A stretch of 32,587 bases of DNA from positions 1-32,587 of the IMG/VR virus record IMGVR_UViG_3300006805_000089; one strand, given 5' to 3'. This DNA is from a virus. Position 1 is the stretch's first letter. Every line of letters starts with the position of its first letter. The notes beneath the pieces were generated by a model. It made no database searches, was not told where the DNA came from, and saw nothing but the letters and a program-made list of their open reading frames with translations. Both the position numbers and the translations under genes were made by a program. Positions 22,410-29,881 of this stretch are shown here, piece after piece.

Positions 22410-23327
22410 TTAGGTTGTCGTGCGGGTGATGCGGAACTGCGTCCCCGTCGAGCTGTCCTTGAGCGCGACGAAGGGGATCGTGATCAAGCGCGACTGCGGG
22501 TTTGCGACCGGAACTGCCGCGCCGTTGATCTTGATGCGCGGCATCAGGAGCGTGTAATTTTTACCGGCGACGCGGTCATCGAGCACGATCTCGAGCGAGC
22601 TCTCGGTCTCGCCCAAGAACTTGTCGATCAGCGCCTTGTCTTGGTAATAGACGGTCATCGTCCCCTCGAGCGTCGACATCCCGAACTCCATCTGCGGGGT
22701 CACGTTCGAGCCCAAGACGTAGGTCTGGCCGAGGTTATTGTTCAGCGTGAAGTCGATCGAATTGACGTAAGCGATCGCGGATCCGCCTTCGGTGATCGTG
22801 CCCGAGAACGCGTCGAAGGGTTCGTTCGTCGAGGCTGCGGTATAGCTTCCCCCAGAAGGCGCGCTTGCTGCTTGCGCCATGTCCTGCCCGACCATGCCGA
22901 AGGTCGCCATGACCATCTCGTCCGGGCGCAGGGTCATCTGCATCGTGTTGACCATCGAGCCCTCGAAGGTCCGGAATTGGGTGATGTCGAGCGCGGCGTC
23001 TTGGATCGAAAACGATTTAACGGTCGTTCCGGTGTTCAAGACGTCCGAGGAGAACGCGCCGAAGAGCGCGCCTTCGAGGAGCCAATCATAATCTGCTGGG
23101 CGCATCTCGACGGCGATGTCGCCCGAGACGCCGCGCTGGCCGTGCCGGTCGATCGTCGGCATCCGGTCCGAAGTGATCATCGCCGATTGCACGCGGCTCT
23201 TTTGCAGGTCGAGCGAGTGCGTGTTGAACGGGATCTGTGTGTAAACCGGAGACGACGACGGGGTCGTCCCAAAGGTTGCTTCTGCGATGTAGGAGAGCCG
23301 TGTCCGGGCTCCTTGTGAAAACGCCAT
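22410..23327 (-). CDS. Major tail tube protein
   Basis: The 305-aa protein follows phage tail-tube proteins: LSYIAEATFGTTPSSSP, TPQMEFGMSTLEGTMTVYYQ, and a C-terminal Ig-like beta pattern (LIDKFLGETESSLEIVL, RIKINGAAVPVANPQ). An AAGGAGG Shine-Dalgarno, one of the strongest in the window, fits a highly produced virion protein. It sits between tail terminator and chaperones as expected. Confidence 0.9.
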   Translation of the reverse strand: MAFSQGARTRLSYIAEATFGTTPSSSPVYTQIPFNTHSLDLQKSRVQSAMITSDRMPTIDRHGQRGVSGDIAVEMRPADYDWLLEGALFGAFSSDVLNTGTTVKSFSIQDAALDITQFRTFEGSMVNTMQMTLRPDEMVMATFGMVGQDMAQAASAPSGGSYTAASTNEPFDAFSGTITEGGSAIAYVNSIDFTLNNNLGQTYVLGSNVTPQMEFGMSTLEGTMTVYYQDKALIDKFLGETESSLEIVLDDRVAGKNYTLLMPRIKINGAAVPVANPQSRLITIPFVALKDSSTGTQFRITRTTT

Positions 23328-23339
23328 GATGTGCCCTCC

Positions 23340-23759
23340 TTATGAGCTGGTGTAGGTATACCACGAGATCGCCACCGTGACGATATACCACGGCGCATCG
23401 AGAACGGCGACGCTACGCTCGGCGTAGCGGAACCGCACCGTCGTTCCGCCGGACGTCAGCCCGGTGTCGACGGAGAATGCCGCGCGGATCGCGTCGGCCA
23501 GAGCATCAGCACCGGCTGGGCCTGTGCCTTCGGGAAGGTGCGCGGTGACGAGAAAGGATCCGTCGTGCCTGATCTGCGGCGACGGGCCCATGACCGCCGG
23601 GCGGCTGGTCACGGGGACGAGCGCCATGCGGACCCACGACGTGCCGGTCGTCGGCACGAATTTGACGTTCTCCCAAGCGCGATTGCTCGACGACGGGATC
23701 CCCGAGACGTTCGCGATCTGCTGTTCGAGCGCCGCGCGGATGTCCTGCATCACTGTCAT
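23340..23759 (-). CDS. Tail terminator-like protein
   Basis: A 139-aa protein in the slot just before the tail tube, with MTVMQDIRAALEQQIANV at the start, a strand NVKFVPTTGTSWVRMALVP and FLVTAHLPEGTGPAGADAL, the alpha/beta pattern of gpU/DUF4128-like terminators, which cap the tube after length control. Starts in an ATGA overlap. Confidence 0.8.
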   Translation of the reverse strand: MTVMQDIRAALEQQIANVSGIPSSSNRAWENVKFVPTTGTSWVRMALVPVTSRPAVMGPSPQIRHDGSFLVTAHLPEGTGPAGADALADAIRAAFSVDTGLTSGGTTVRFRYAERSVAVLDAPWYIVTVAISWYTYTSS

Positions 23760-24193
23760 GGGATCCCCGTCGCTTTAATGTTCTTGATCTCGGTCACGAC
23801 CGCCGCCGCGATCGAGCGAGAGCGCGCCAGCACCTTCCGTAAGAACTGCGTGCGCGCCTCGACGAAGATCGCATAGTTTGCCCCGTTGAGCAGGTAGATC
23901 GAGCCGTCGAGCTGTGCCAGCGTCTCGGATTGACCTGCGAGGCGCGCCATCGTGACGCCCGGAGCGCCGGTCGTTGCTTCACCGGCGGAAGCGCCGGGAG
24001 AGCTCGAGAGCGTCGGAGATAGGAACCACGACGCCCTGAGCCTCCCGGTCTTCACCGGCGTGCCTCGCACGACCTCAAGCGAGAGCCGGTTTATGTATTC
24101 GTTGCGCGCCTGCCCGACGGTGACGCCCGCCTTGGCTACGAGTTTGTCGAAGTCGACCGTGATCTGTTTGAGGATCTGCCCGTTCGCCATCAT
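23756..24193 (-). CDS. HK97 gp10-like neck/tail completion protein
   Basis: The 145-aa protein has the gp10-like core: RLSLEVVRGTPVKTGRLRASW, with VKTGRLRASW the family's best-known motif, and SIYLLNGANYAIFVEARTQF. It joins head and tail. It starts at the first of two ATG codons, which overlaps the previous stop (ATGA); the second ATG is equally possible. Confidence 0.87.
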   Translation of the reverse strand: MMANGQILKQITVDFDKLVAKAGVTVGQARNEYINRLSLEVVRGTPVKTGRLRASWFLSPTLSSSPGASAGEATTGAPGVTMARLAGQSETLAQLDGSIYLLNGANYAIFVEARTQFLRKVLARSRSIAAAVVTEIKNIKATGIP

Positions 24194-24567
24194 TCCCTCG
24201 CTTGGCAGACGTAGGCGAGGATCGAGGAGCCGCTCTTGATCGTCTGCACCGAGACGATCCGGACGGCGTCACCTTCTCCGCGCAGCTCGTCGTCGATCTG
24301 CGGGGTCTTCGAGATCGCGCTCCCGTTGTAGGTCGCGGCGATCACGGCCTTGCGGTCGCCGCGCTGCACGAGCGTCCCGTCGATGTCGCGTGCCGTGTAA
24401 TTGAGAAAGATCGCGCGGACGCTCTCGTCGGCGTTCGAGCCGCCGGTGATCGTGCCGGTCGAGGGGCTGTAGGATCCGCCGTTATTCGGTCGGCGGAACG
24501 TGAGGTCATAGCCGTGATCCCGGAGGAGCGCGACGACATCCTTTTGCATCTGCGCGCCGGTTGCCAT
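24190..24567 (-). CDS. Head-tail stopper-like protein
   Basis: A 125-aa small beta-rich protein at the position of head-closure or stopper proteins (between connector and gp10-like genes): LTFRRPNNGGSYSPSTG, SVRAIFLNYTARDIDGTLV, then DDELRGEGDAVRIVSVQTI, a layout shared with gp16/stopper-type proteins. Assignment from context plus pattern. Confidence 0.75.
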   Translation of the reverse strand: MATGAQMQKDVVALLRDHGYDLTFRRPNNGGSYSPSTGTITGGSNADESVRAIFLNYTARDIDGTLVQRGDRKAVIAATYNGSAISKTPQIDDELRGEGDAVRIVSVQTIKSGSSILAYVCQARE

Positions 24568-24573
24568 GATGGA

Positions 24574-25032
24574 TCAATACTCGTCGAGGGGATTGCTAAA
24601 TCGCGGGGGGTTCGTGAACTCTTCGATCCGGAATGCCCCGGGAACGCGGTCCGTGTCGGTCTCGACTGCGGCCATGTCAGAAATTGACATCCCCCCAGCT
24701 TCGGGAACGCCCAGCCCGACGGATCCGAGCCGCTTGCTGTCTTTGGTGAGCCGCACCGCGAGCTCGGCATATTGCGCCGCGCGCTGCGAGTAGGACGACG
24801 AGACGCTCTCGACGCTGCTGTCGACGAGGCGCGCATATTTGCCGGAGAGTGCCCGACATATGACCGCGCCCGCGACATAGACGTCGTCGGAGCCCTGAGA
24901 GAGCGCGAAGGCGATCTCTTCGTCGGTGACTTGCTGGTCGGTCGTGTCCGTGTCCCCTACGAGGAGGCGCACGGCGTCCCGCCGCGTTGCTGCGCTCGTT
25001 GTGCCGGGCGCTCCCCCGTAGGTCCACGTCAT
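24574..25032 (-). CDS. Head-tail connector / adaptor protein
   Basis: A 152-aa protein with DAVRLLVGDTDTTDQQVTDE near its N-terminus, a sequence typical of connector proteins that bind below the portal, followed by helical bundle (CRALSGKYARLVDSS, AAQYAELAVRLTKDSKRL) and a Pro-rich tail (FTNPPRFSNPLDEY). ATG overlaps the previous stop. Confidence 0.83.
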   Translation of the reverse strand: MTWTYGGAPGTTSAATRRDAVRLLVGDTDTTDQQVTDEEIAFALSQGSDDVYVAGAVICRALSGKYARLVDSSVESVSSSYSQRAAQYAELAVRLTKDSKRLGSVGLGVPEAGGMSISDMAAVETDTDRVPGAFRIEEFTNPPRFSNPLDEY

Positions 25033-25319
25033 TCTGTCACCTTTTTCGCTCGCGTCTTTTTGGCGGGTGCGGGATCTGGAACGTCCTCGGCGAGCTTCTC
25101 GCCGAGACCTTTGTCTGTGAGGTCGATTTCAGGGTTTCCGAGCGCGTAATGGCGGACCTTACCCGCTCGGAATAGGAGCTCGACCTTTTCTGCGGCGATC
25201 CCGAGAGACTGCCAATCGAACGCCGCGCCACGGTTAAACCGACGCCCGTGAGCCACGAACGCGCGGAACGCGAAGAGCGGGTCCGACTTCTGGAAAGATC
25301 GTTGCTCGAGCGTCTTCAT
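25029..25319 (-). CDS. Hypothetical protein between capsid and connector (96 aa)
   Basis: Soluble protein, start in ATGA overlap with the capsid stop. It contains FVAHGRRFNRGAAFDW and EKVELLFRAGKVRHYAL, and a lysine-rich C-terminus (APAKKTRAKKVTE). Proteins of this size and tail at this position are common in siphovirus head modules, without known function. It may assist head completion. Confidence 0.72.
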   Translation of the reverse strand: MKTLEQRSFQKSDPLFAFRAFVAHGRRFNRGAAFDWQSLGIAAEKVELLFRAGKVRHYALGNPEIDLTDKGLGEKLAEDVPDPAPAKKTRAKKVTE

Positions 25320-26308
25320 GCGACGATCGCGTCCCAGAAGTAGCCCAGCGACGAAGACACCAGCTTGTGATCGTAGTGAGCGCGAGCGCGGATCACGTCG
25401 GTGTCTTCTTCATCGCGACGCTTGGTGTCGACGACGAAGCCATACTCGTTCGTCCCGCCCAGATAACCGGACCAAGAGAACGTGTAGCCCGCTGCGGGGG
25501 TCATGATGCTCGGAGCTGCCGGGCGGTAGGTCAGCAAGCACTTCTTGCCCAGAATGAACGAGTGAGCGGCGGTGTCGCCCTCGGCTGCGGTGTTCTGGAT
25601 TGCTTCGCCGACCATGACCTCATCGACCTCGAAGATCTGCGCGAGCAGGTTCAACGAAGCGATTGACGGTTGCGCGGTGGTCGCGCCGCCGTTGATGCGG
25701 CCTTGGACGTCCGGGTGGTCGATCAGCGTCGAGTAAACCTGACGGCCCATGACCATCACATTTGGCTTGATGCCGGTGTTGCCCAAGATCGTGTCGATGC
25801 CGGTGCGGACGTTGCCGATCGGGTCGCCCGAGGTGGTGTCCGACCATTTGATGACCTGACCGGTCGAAGGCGAAGACGCCACGCCGGTAATGTCAGTGCC
25901 CCACAAGCCGGTCGTGAAGAAGGACGACGAGAAGTCGTTCTCTTTCTGGATCAGCATCTGGTGCGTCGCCAGCTCTGCGGCTGCACGAGCAGGATCCACG
26001 GCTGCGTCCGAGTTTGCGCGGATCTGGTCGGGGATCGGGATCGCTACGCCATATTCTTCGCAGAAATAGCTATCGTTCGAGACGGCATAGCCGACCTCGG
26101 ACACACGAGCACCGGCGGCGCGCTTCTTAGCGCCGTTGCGGTTGAAGTAGGAGCGATCGAACGTGAAGTATTTGTCCGACTGCTTCTGCACCGGCACGTT
26201 CTGGAAAACGCGCGAAGAGACGAAGCTCTGCGGGTTTTGCAGCAATGCGACGGAGATGTTCGTAAGGGCTGCGTCGATGTGGAACGAGCCAACGGTAGGT
26301 TGCGGCAT
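25316..26308 (-). CDS. Major capsid protein
   Basis: The 330-aa coat protein begins PQPTVGSFHIDAALTNISVA and contains FTFDRSYFNRNGAKKRA, CEEYGVAIPIPDQIRANSD, DPARAAAELATHQMLIQKE and the GRQVYSTLIDHPDVQGRI/NEYGFVVDTKRRDE-type C-terminal region. I recognise this pattern as an HK97-fold capsid family frequent in phages of alphaproteobacteria. It has no visible propeptide delta domain, matching the separate scaffold-like protein two genes upstream. SD GGGGGA precedes the ATG. Confidence 0.93.
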   Translation of the reverse strand: MPQPTVGSFHIDAALTNISVALLQNPQSFVSSRVFQNVPVQKQSDKYFTFDRSYFNRNGAKKRAAGARVSEVGYAVSNDSYFCEEYGVAIPIPDQIRANSDAAVDPARAAAELATHQMLIQKENDFSSSFFTTGLWGTDITGVASSPSTGQVIKWSDTTSGDPIGNVRTGIDTILGNTGIKPNVMVMGRQVYSTLIDHPDVQGRINGGATTAQPSIASLNLLAQIFEVDEVMVGEAIQNTAAEGDTAAHSFILGKKCLLTYRPAAPSIMTPAAGYTFSWSGYLGGTNEYGFVVDTKRRDEEDTDVIRARAHYDHKLVSSSLGYFWDAIVA

Positions 26309-26326
26309 GATTTAAATCCCCCTGCC

Positions 26327-26695
26327 TTATGCTGCTGCGCCGCGCGGCTGGAAGAGGATCTCGATGATCCGCCCTGCCGCACCTGTTTCAAGCGCCACGC
26401 CGAGGATGATGTCCCCGGTTGCGGCGCTCACCGCTGTGCCGCTGGCATCCGAAGCCACGGGACCGCCACGGGTGACGACGCCACCGCAGACGACCTTGAC
26501 CTTGCCAGCGATTGCCACGAGCGCAGCGCGCCCTGCGGCTGCGGGAGCGTCTTGTAGGACGCCGTCCGCGTCGAGCCCGTCACCGGTGGGGTCGATTTGA
26601 CCATCCGAAGCGACGGAAACGAAGTAGAACTGCTTCGTCGAGAGGTCTGCACCAGCCTCGAGCGTAACGCAGAGCATATTTTCTTGAGTTGCCAT
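26327..26695 (-). CDS. DUF2190-like capsid cement / decoration protein
   Basis: A 122-aa beta-rich protein beginning MATQENMLCVTLEAGADLS; FVSVASDGQIDPTG, LVAIAGKVKVVCGGVV and GDIILGVALETGAAGRIIEI are characteristic of DUF2190/cement proteins that trimerise on the capsid surface. It lies next to the capsid gene. Strong SD AAGGGGG. Confidence 0.85.
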   Translation of the reverse strand: MATQENMLCVTLEAGADLSTKQFYFVSVASDGQIDPTGDGLDADGVLQDAPAAAGRAALVAIAGKVKVVCGGVVTRGGPVASDASGTAVSAATGDIILGVALETGAAGRIIEILFQPRGAAA

Positions 26696-26706
26696 CTTGG
26701 CCCCCT

Positions 26707-27540
26707 TTACTGCACGTTGCGTTTAGCGAAGAGCTCCGCGCCGCGACCGGTCAGCGTTACCTCGGCGAATGCCTTGGCGAACGTCACCTTCTTCTCGACT
26801 GCATAATCTTCGGCCATCTTGTTGAGCTCGGACATCGCATCAGTCTCTTCCGGTGCGACCGTGCCGAACTCGCGGGTCAGCTTCGAGGCGAGAGTGTTCG
26901 CGCCTTTTAGCATAGCGTGAGCGGCTTTGCGGACCTCGTCGTCGGTGATAGCGTCGACCGCCTTGAGAACCGCGCCCTTCATCGCCGGAGCGCCCGAGAG
27001 ATGCGGGATCTCGGCGCTCACGCGCTTGACCAGCTCTTCGGCTTCCAGCTTCTTCGTTACTTCGGCCAGCTCGCCAGCCTGCTTGGAGATCATCGCAAGA
27101 ACGCTTGCGGGGAGCGCGCTTTTCAGCACGGCCTCACCAGCGACGTCGATGTAGTCCTCCGGTTTACGCTTCTCGACGGTGACGGCGTCGTCGGCGATCT
27201 GCACGACATAACCCTCGCCCTCGAGCGACTTCACAAGTGCGTCGCGAGATGCCTCGAGGCGCTTGTTTGCTGCCTCGAGCTCTTCGAGGCGCTTCTCTGG
27301 ATCGGACATCGAACGGTCTCCTTTGTCCAGATCGCCGGTCGGTCCGGCCCCCTTGTTGCGCCTCATACGCGCAACTTGATCTCGAGCTTCTGCCTCCGGC
27401 ATCCCCCCGTCGATCAACTCTTGGATCTTGTCATCGTCCGGAGCGGCGCGCTTGAACATAACGACGCGCGCTGCGGGGTTGGCGGGCTCGTCGACGAGCG
27501 ACAGCTCGATCAGCTCGAGATCTGTGACGTTAAACGGCAT
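26707..27540 (-). CDS. Scaffold-like head protein
   Basis: A 277-aa protein. Its N-terminus (LELIELSLVDEPANPAARVV) resembles the end of XkdF/prohead protease proteins, suggesting it arose by splitting of a protease-scaffold fusion. Residues 80-160 are coiled coil (KRLEELEAANKRLEASRDAL), and the rest is helical. No enzymatic motif. Position between protease and capsid genes fits a scaffold that is cut during head maturation. It overlaps the protease gene by 11 nt. Confidence 0.78.
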   Translation of the reverse strand: MPFNVTDLELIELSLVDEPANPAARVVMFKRAAPDDDKIQELIDGGMPEAEARDQVARMRRNKGAGPTGDLDKGDRSMSDPEKRLEELEAANKRLEASRDALVKSLEGEGYVVQIADDAVTVEKRKPEDYIDVAGEAVLKSALPASVLAMISKQAGELAEVTKKLEAEELVKRVSAEIPHLSGAPAMKGAVLKAVDAITDDEVRKAAHAMLKGANTLASKLTREFGTVAPEETDAMSELNKMAEDYAVEKKVTFAKAFAEVTLTGRGAELFAKRNVQ

Positions 27541-28687
27541 TGCGTTTCCCTATGCCTCCGATCGAGAAAGCGGCAAGCTCGCCGCTCTTCACCCTATTCC
27601 ATACACCATCGTCGTGAACTTTCATAGCCACGATCCACCCTTCTAGTGCAGAGTGCACGCCCAGCGCGTCGCCCAGCTCTTTGGTGAGCGGGAAGGAGTG
27701 AATGACCTCTCCGATCTGCGCGCCCTCGTGCATGGCCTTAGCGACGCGCACGTCGACCATGAAGCGGTCTGCGGCCTTTGTCATCACCTCGGCCGAGATG
27801 ATGTCGCCCTGCCGGTCGACCATAGGCTTACCATCGACCGAGACGACCGACGCCCAGCCCCAGACGATCCGCGCCTCGTCGTTGATCTTGATGATCTTTG
27901 CCGCGCGCTTCTCCATCGTCGCCTCGATCACGGCCTCGATCGCCGCACTGATCACGCTCTCGATCAGCTCCGCCGCTGGGTTCTCGACCTCGGCCCCGTC
28001 TTCGGCGACCATGCCGGTCTGGCCGACGAGCTCGAGGTAATCGTCATGCGATGCTCCCGGCATATAGAACGCCTGCCCGTCTGGGCCTTCGGTCATATGC
28101 GCGACCAGCCCGAGCCCGAGCTGGTGCGACCGCTGCACCGCCTCGGTGACCGTCGTGAAGACGTCGTCCGAGATCTGCCGCTTGTTCATCTGTTCCATCT
28201 TCGTCATCTCCGAGACTGAGGTTCCACTTTCCCACATTTGGCAAGACCAGTAACGCGCCGAGGTCTTGTCCGTTGCGGTGTCGCATGAATGCCGCGCGCG
28301 GAAATTTGCGCGCGCTTCTGGATCGTCGCGCCGGATCTCCATGTTTGGATCCCCGAACGTGACCTTCTTGATCTTGTCTCCGGCGGTGACATAGACGCCG
28401 AACTTCTTGCTCGCGCCTGCCGGTAAGCGGAACGGTTTGTCGAGCTCGACCTCGCGGCCCTGATAGAGCGCCTTCTCGATGCTCTTCTCGACATAGACGC
28501 CGGTCTTCGGATCCTTCTTGAAGCCCGCGCTGTCGATCGCCGCATATGCCGCGCCGAACGAGCGGCCCTCCTGATAGCCGCGCTTCATGCTGTCATTGAA
28601 GACGGTGCGCCAGATCGTGCGCGCCTTATCGGAGGGGAGCACGCGCTTCACCGCGTCAGGTAGGTCGTCGTTTGTCGAATATGGCAT
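27530..28687 (-). CDS. ChaB domain - XkdF-like head maturation protease fusion
   Basis: The 385-aa protein has a ChaB domain at residues 1-60 (MPYSTNDDLPDAVKRVLP, FNDSMKRGYQEGRS). A middle part (70-215) contains HSCDTATDKTSARYWSCQMW, a module common in such phage proteins. The C-terminal XkdF/peptidase_S78_2-like domain (about 265-385) has VWGWASVVSVDGKPMVDRQGD, AKAMHEGAQIGEVIHSFPL and VKSGELAAFSIGG. The C-terminal domain would process scaffold and capsid. The start is preceded by AAGGATCTGATCC, close to the left-arm start cassette. Confidence 0.83.
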   Translation of the reverse strand: MPYSTNDDLPDAVKRVLPSDKARTIWRTVFNDSMKRGYQEGRSFGAAYAAIDSAGFKKDPKTGVYVEKSIEKALYQGREVELDKPFRLPAGASKKFGVYVTAGDKIKKVTFGDPNMEIRRDDPEARANFRARHSCDTATDKTSARYWSCQMWESGTSVSEMTKMEQMNKRQISDDVFTTVTEAVQRSHQLGLGLVAHMTEGPDGQAFYMPGASHDDYLELVGQTGMVAEDGAEVENPAAELIESVISAAIEAVIEATMEKRAAKIIKINDEARIVWGWASVVSVDGKPMVDRQGDIISAEVMTKAADRFMVDVRVAKAMHEGAQIGEVIHSFPLTKELGDALGVHSALEGWIVAMKVHDDGVWNRVKSGELAAFSIGGIGKRNAV

Positions 28688-28877
28688 GGATCAGATCCTT
28701 CTGTAGGACGCGGGAGGACAGATCTCGCGCGGGTGGTCAAAATCGGCCAGAACCTCGGAGGGGTATCCCTGCGATAGCAGGGTTCCCCTTCGGGTTCCAA
28801 CCGGTGAAATGTAGGGAGGGGAGGAGAGGATAACACTATAGGGAGATCTGTCCTCTCCTCCCATGTTTTGCGCGCTC
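28688..28877. other. Structured noncoding gap inside the head operon
   Basis: 190 bp without a gene in an operon whose other genes nearly all overlap. It holds a hairpin CCCTGC-GATA-GCAGGG (28767-28782), the inverted repeat 28819-28862, and a second arm GAGGACAGATCT (28714-28725) that is complementary to AGATCTGTCCTC (28844-28855), so two alternative foldings are possible. It may regulate expression between the virion gene at 28878-29711 and the protease, or hold a promoter; no clear sigma70 promoter for the - strand is seen. Confidence 0.6.
28819..28862. repeat. 12-bp inverted repeat with T7-promoter-like core in the loop
   Basis: GGGAGGAGAGGA (28819-28830) and TCCTCTCCTCCC (28851-28862) are perfect inverted repeats separated by 20 bp. 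The loop contains CACTATAGGGAGA (28834-28846), identical to positions -7 to +6 of the T7 class III promoter consensus, oriented to the right (against the head operon). The upstream recognition half of the T7 consensus is not conserved. Confidence 0.6.
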
Positions 28878-29711
28878 TTAATCTGCATCTTCGAGCCACC
28901 CGTAGAACCCCGCCGACGCGGTCGCGCCCTTGTCCGTTGTGACGCGAAAACCGAGGATCGACCCCGCAGGAAATGCCCCCAGCGCGCCATCTGCGAGCGT
29001 CGTCGTGTTGTCTTGCAGCTCGATCGTGCCCTGCCGGAAGAGCAGACCGACGTCCTCGAAGCGGTCGACGGTCCCGTCGAGGTTGCCGATCACCGAAGCG
29101 ACGAGAGAGACCTGCACCTTCGCCGCCGCTGTTCCGGAGCACGCCCCTGCAAAGAGCGAGTGCACGATCAGGCGCTTGCCTGTGGGAACGCGAAAGGAGG
29201 TGCTGCGCGTCGCGCGCGCGCCGAGATCGAGGAGCTTGTAGCGCGTGCCGCTGTTCGTCACGGTGATGTCGCCGACGGCGTGCTTCTCGGATCCGAAGGT
29301 GAGCCCGGTCAGATCCCCGACCCAGCGCACATTGGTCGCCACGGTCACGACCGGCGTCGTGCCGTTGAGCGTCACGATCTCGCTGTGCGGGTTGAGATCC
29401 GCGTCGAGGTAATTGAACCGCAGCGTCCGGATCCCCGTCCCCGCCGAACCGTCCTGCGCGCTGGTCGAGACGAGCGTCATCTGCACGCCGCCGACCGGCG
29501 CGACCGACGGATCCTTCACGGTCGATCCCGGCCAGATCATGATGTCCGTCACCGCGCCGCCGACCGTGATCGTTCCCGAGACTGCGACCGCCTGCGAGCC
29601 CTCGACGCGCCCGCGCGTGATCTCGAGCTGTTGTGCGAACATGAGCCGCCAGACCCGCTCGTTCCAATCACGCACCGGCTTGATCGTCTTCGTGTAACCG
29701 ACCTCTGTCAT
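28878..29711 (-). CDS. Putative virion structural protein (277 aa)
   Basis: A soluble beta-rich protein, with few charged helices: VEGSQAVAVSGTITVGGAVT, RTLRFNYLDADLNPHSEIV, LNGTTPVVTVATNVRWVG and a C-terminal GFRVTTDKGATASAGFYGWL. Its place between the MuF-like minor head gene and the protease, and its compact repetitive beta pattern, fit a capsid-associated or decoration protein, but I recognise no family. Starts in ATGA overlap with the 57-aa gene. Confidence 0.7.
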   Translation of the reverse strand: MTEVGYTKTIKPVRDWNERVWRLMFAQQLEITRGRVEGSQAVAVSGTITVGGAVTDIMIWPGSTVKDPSVAPVGGVQMTLVSTSAQDGSAGTGIRTLRFNYLDADLNPHSEIVTLNGTTPVVTVATNVRWVGDLTGLTFGSEKHAVGDITVTNSGTRYKLLDLGARATRSTSFRVPTGKRLIVHSLFAGACSGTAAAKVQVSLVASVIGNLDGTVDRFEDVGLLFRQGTIELQDNTTTLADGALGAFPAGSILGFRVTTDKGATASAGFYGWLEDAD

Positions 29712-29881
29712 AGCAAGATCACCTTCTGCGTGTCATCCGCCGCCGTGATCGCCTCGTAGATGTAAAGCTCGACGAGATCCTTATCGTCCTCGGTGTAGGA
29801 TTTAAGTAGCTTCTCCGCCGCCGCCTCTCTCTGGCTGGCCGGTAGAGCGAAAACCTGATTTGCGAGCTCTTGATAGGTCAT
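29708..29881 (-). CDS. 57-aa helical protein in the head module
   Basis: It starts at the ATG overlapping the stop of the MuF gene (ATGA) and ends in an ATGA overlap with the next start. It is a short, mostly helical, acidic protein (FALPASQREAAAEKLLKSY, DDKDLVELYIYEAI). Overlaps on both sides argue for real expression. If the MuF C-terminal domain is toxic, a small co-expressed partner directly downstream could be its inhibitor; there is no sequence proof. Confidence 0.7.
   Translation of the reverse strand: MTYQELANQVFALPASQREAAAEKLLKSYTEDDKDLVELYIYEAITAADDTQKVILL

Noticed and set aside
28760-28800. tRNA-like gene, from GGTTCCAACC and small hairpins
   Set aside because: No acceptor stem or complete cloverleaf can be drawn on either strand, and the T-arm loop does not fit.
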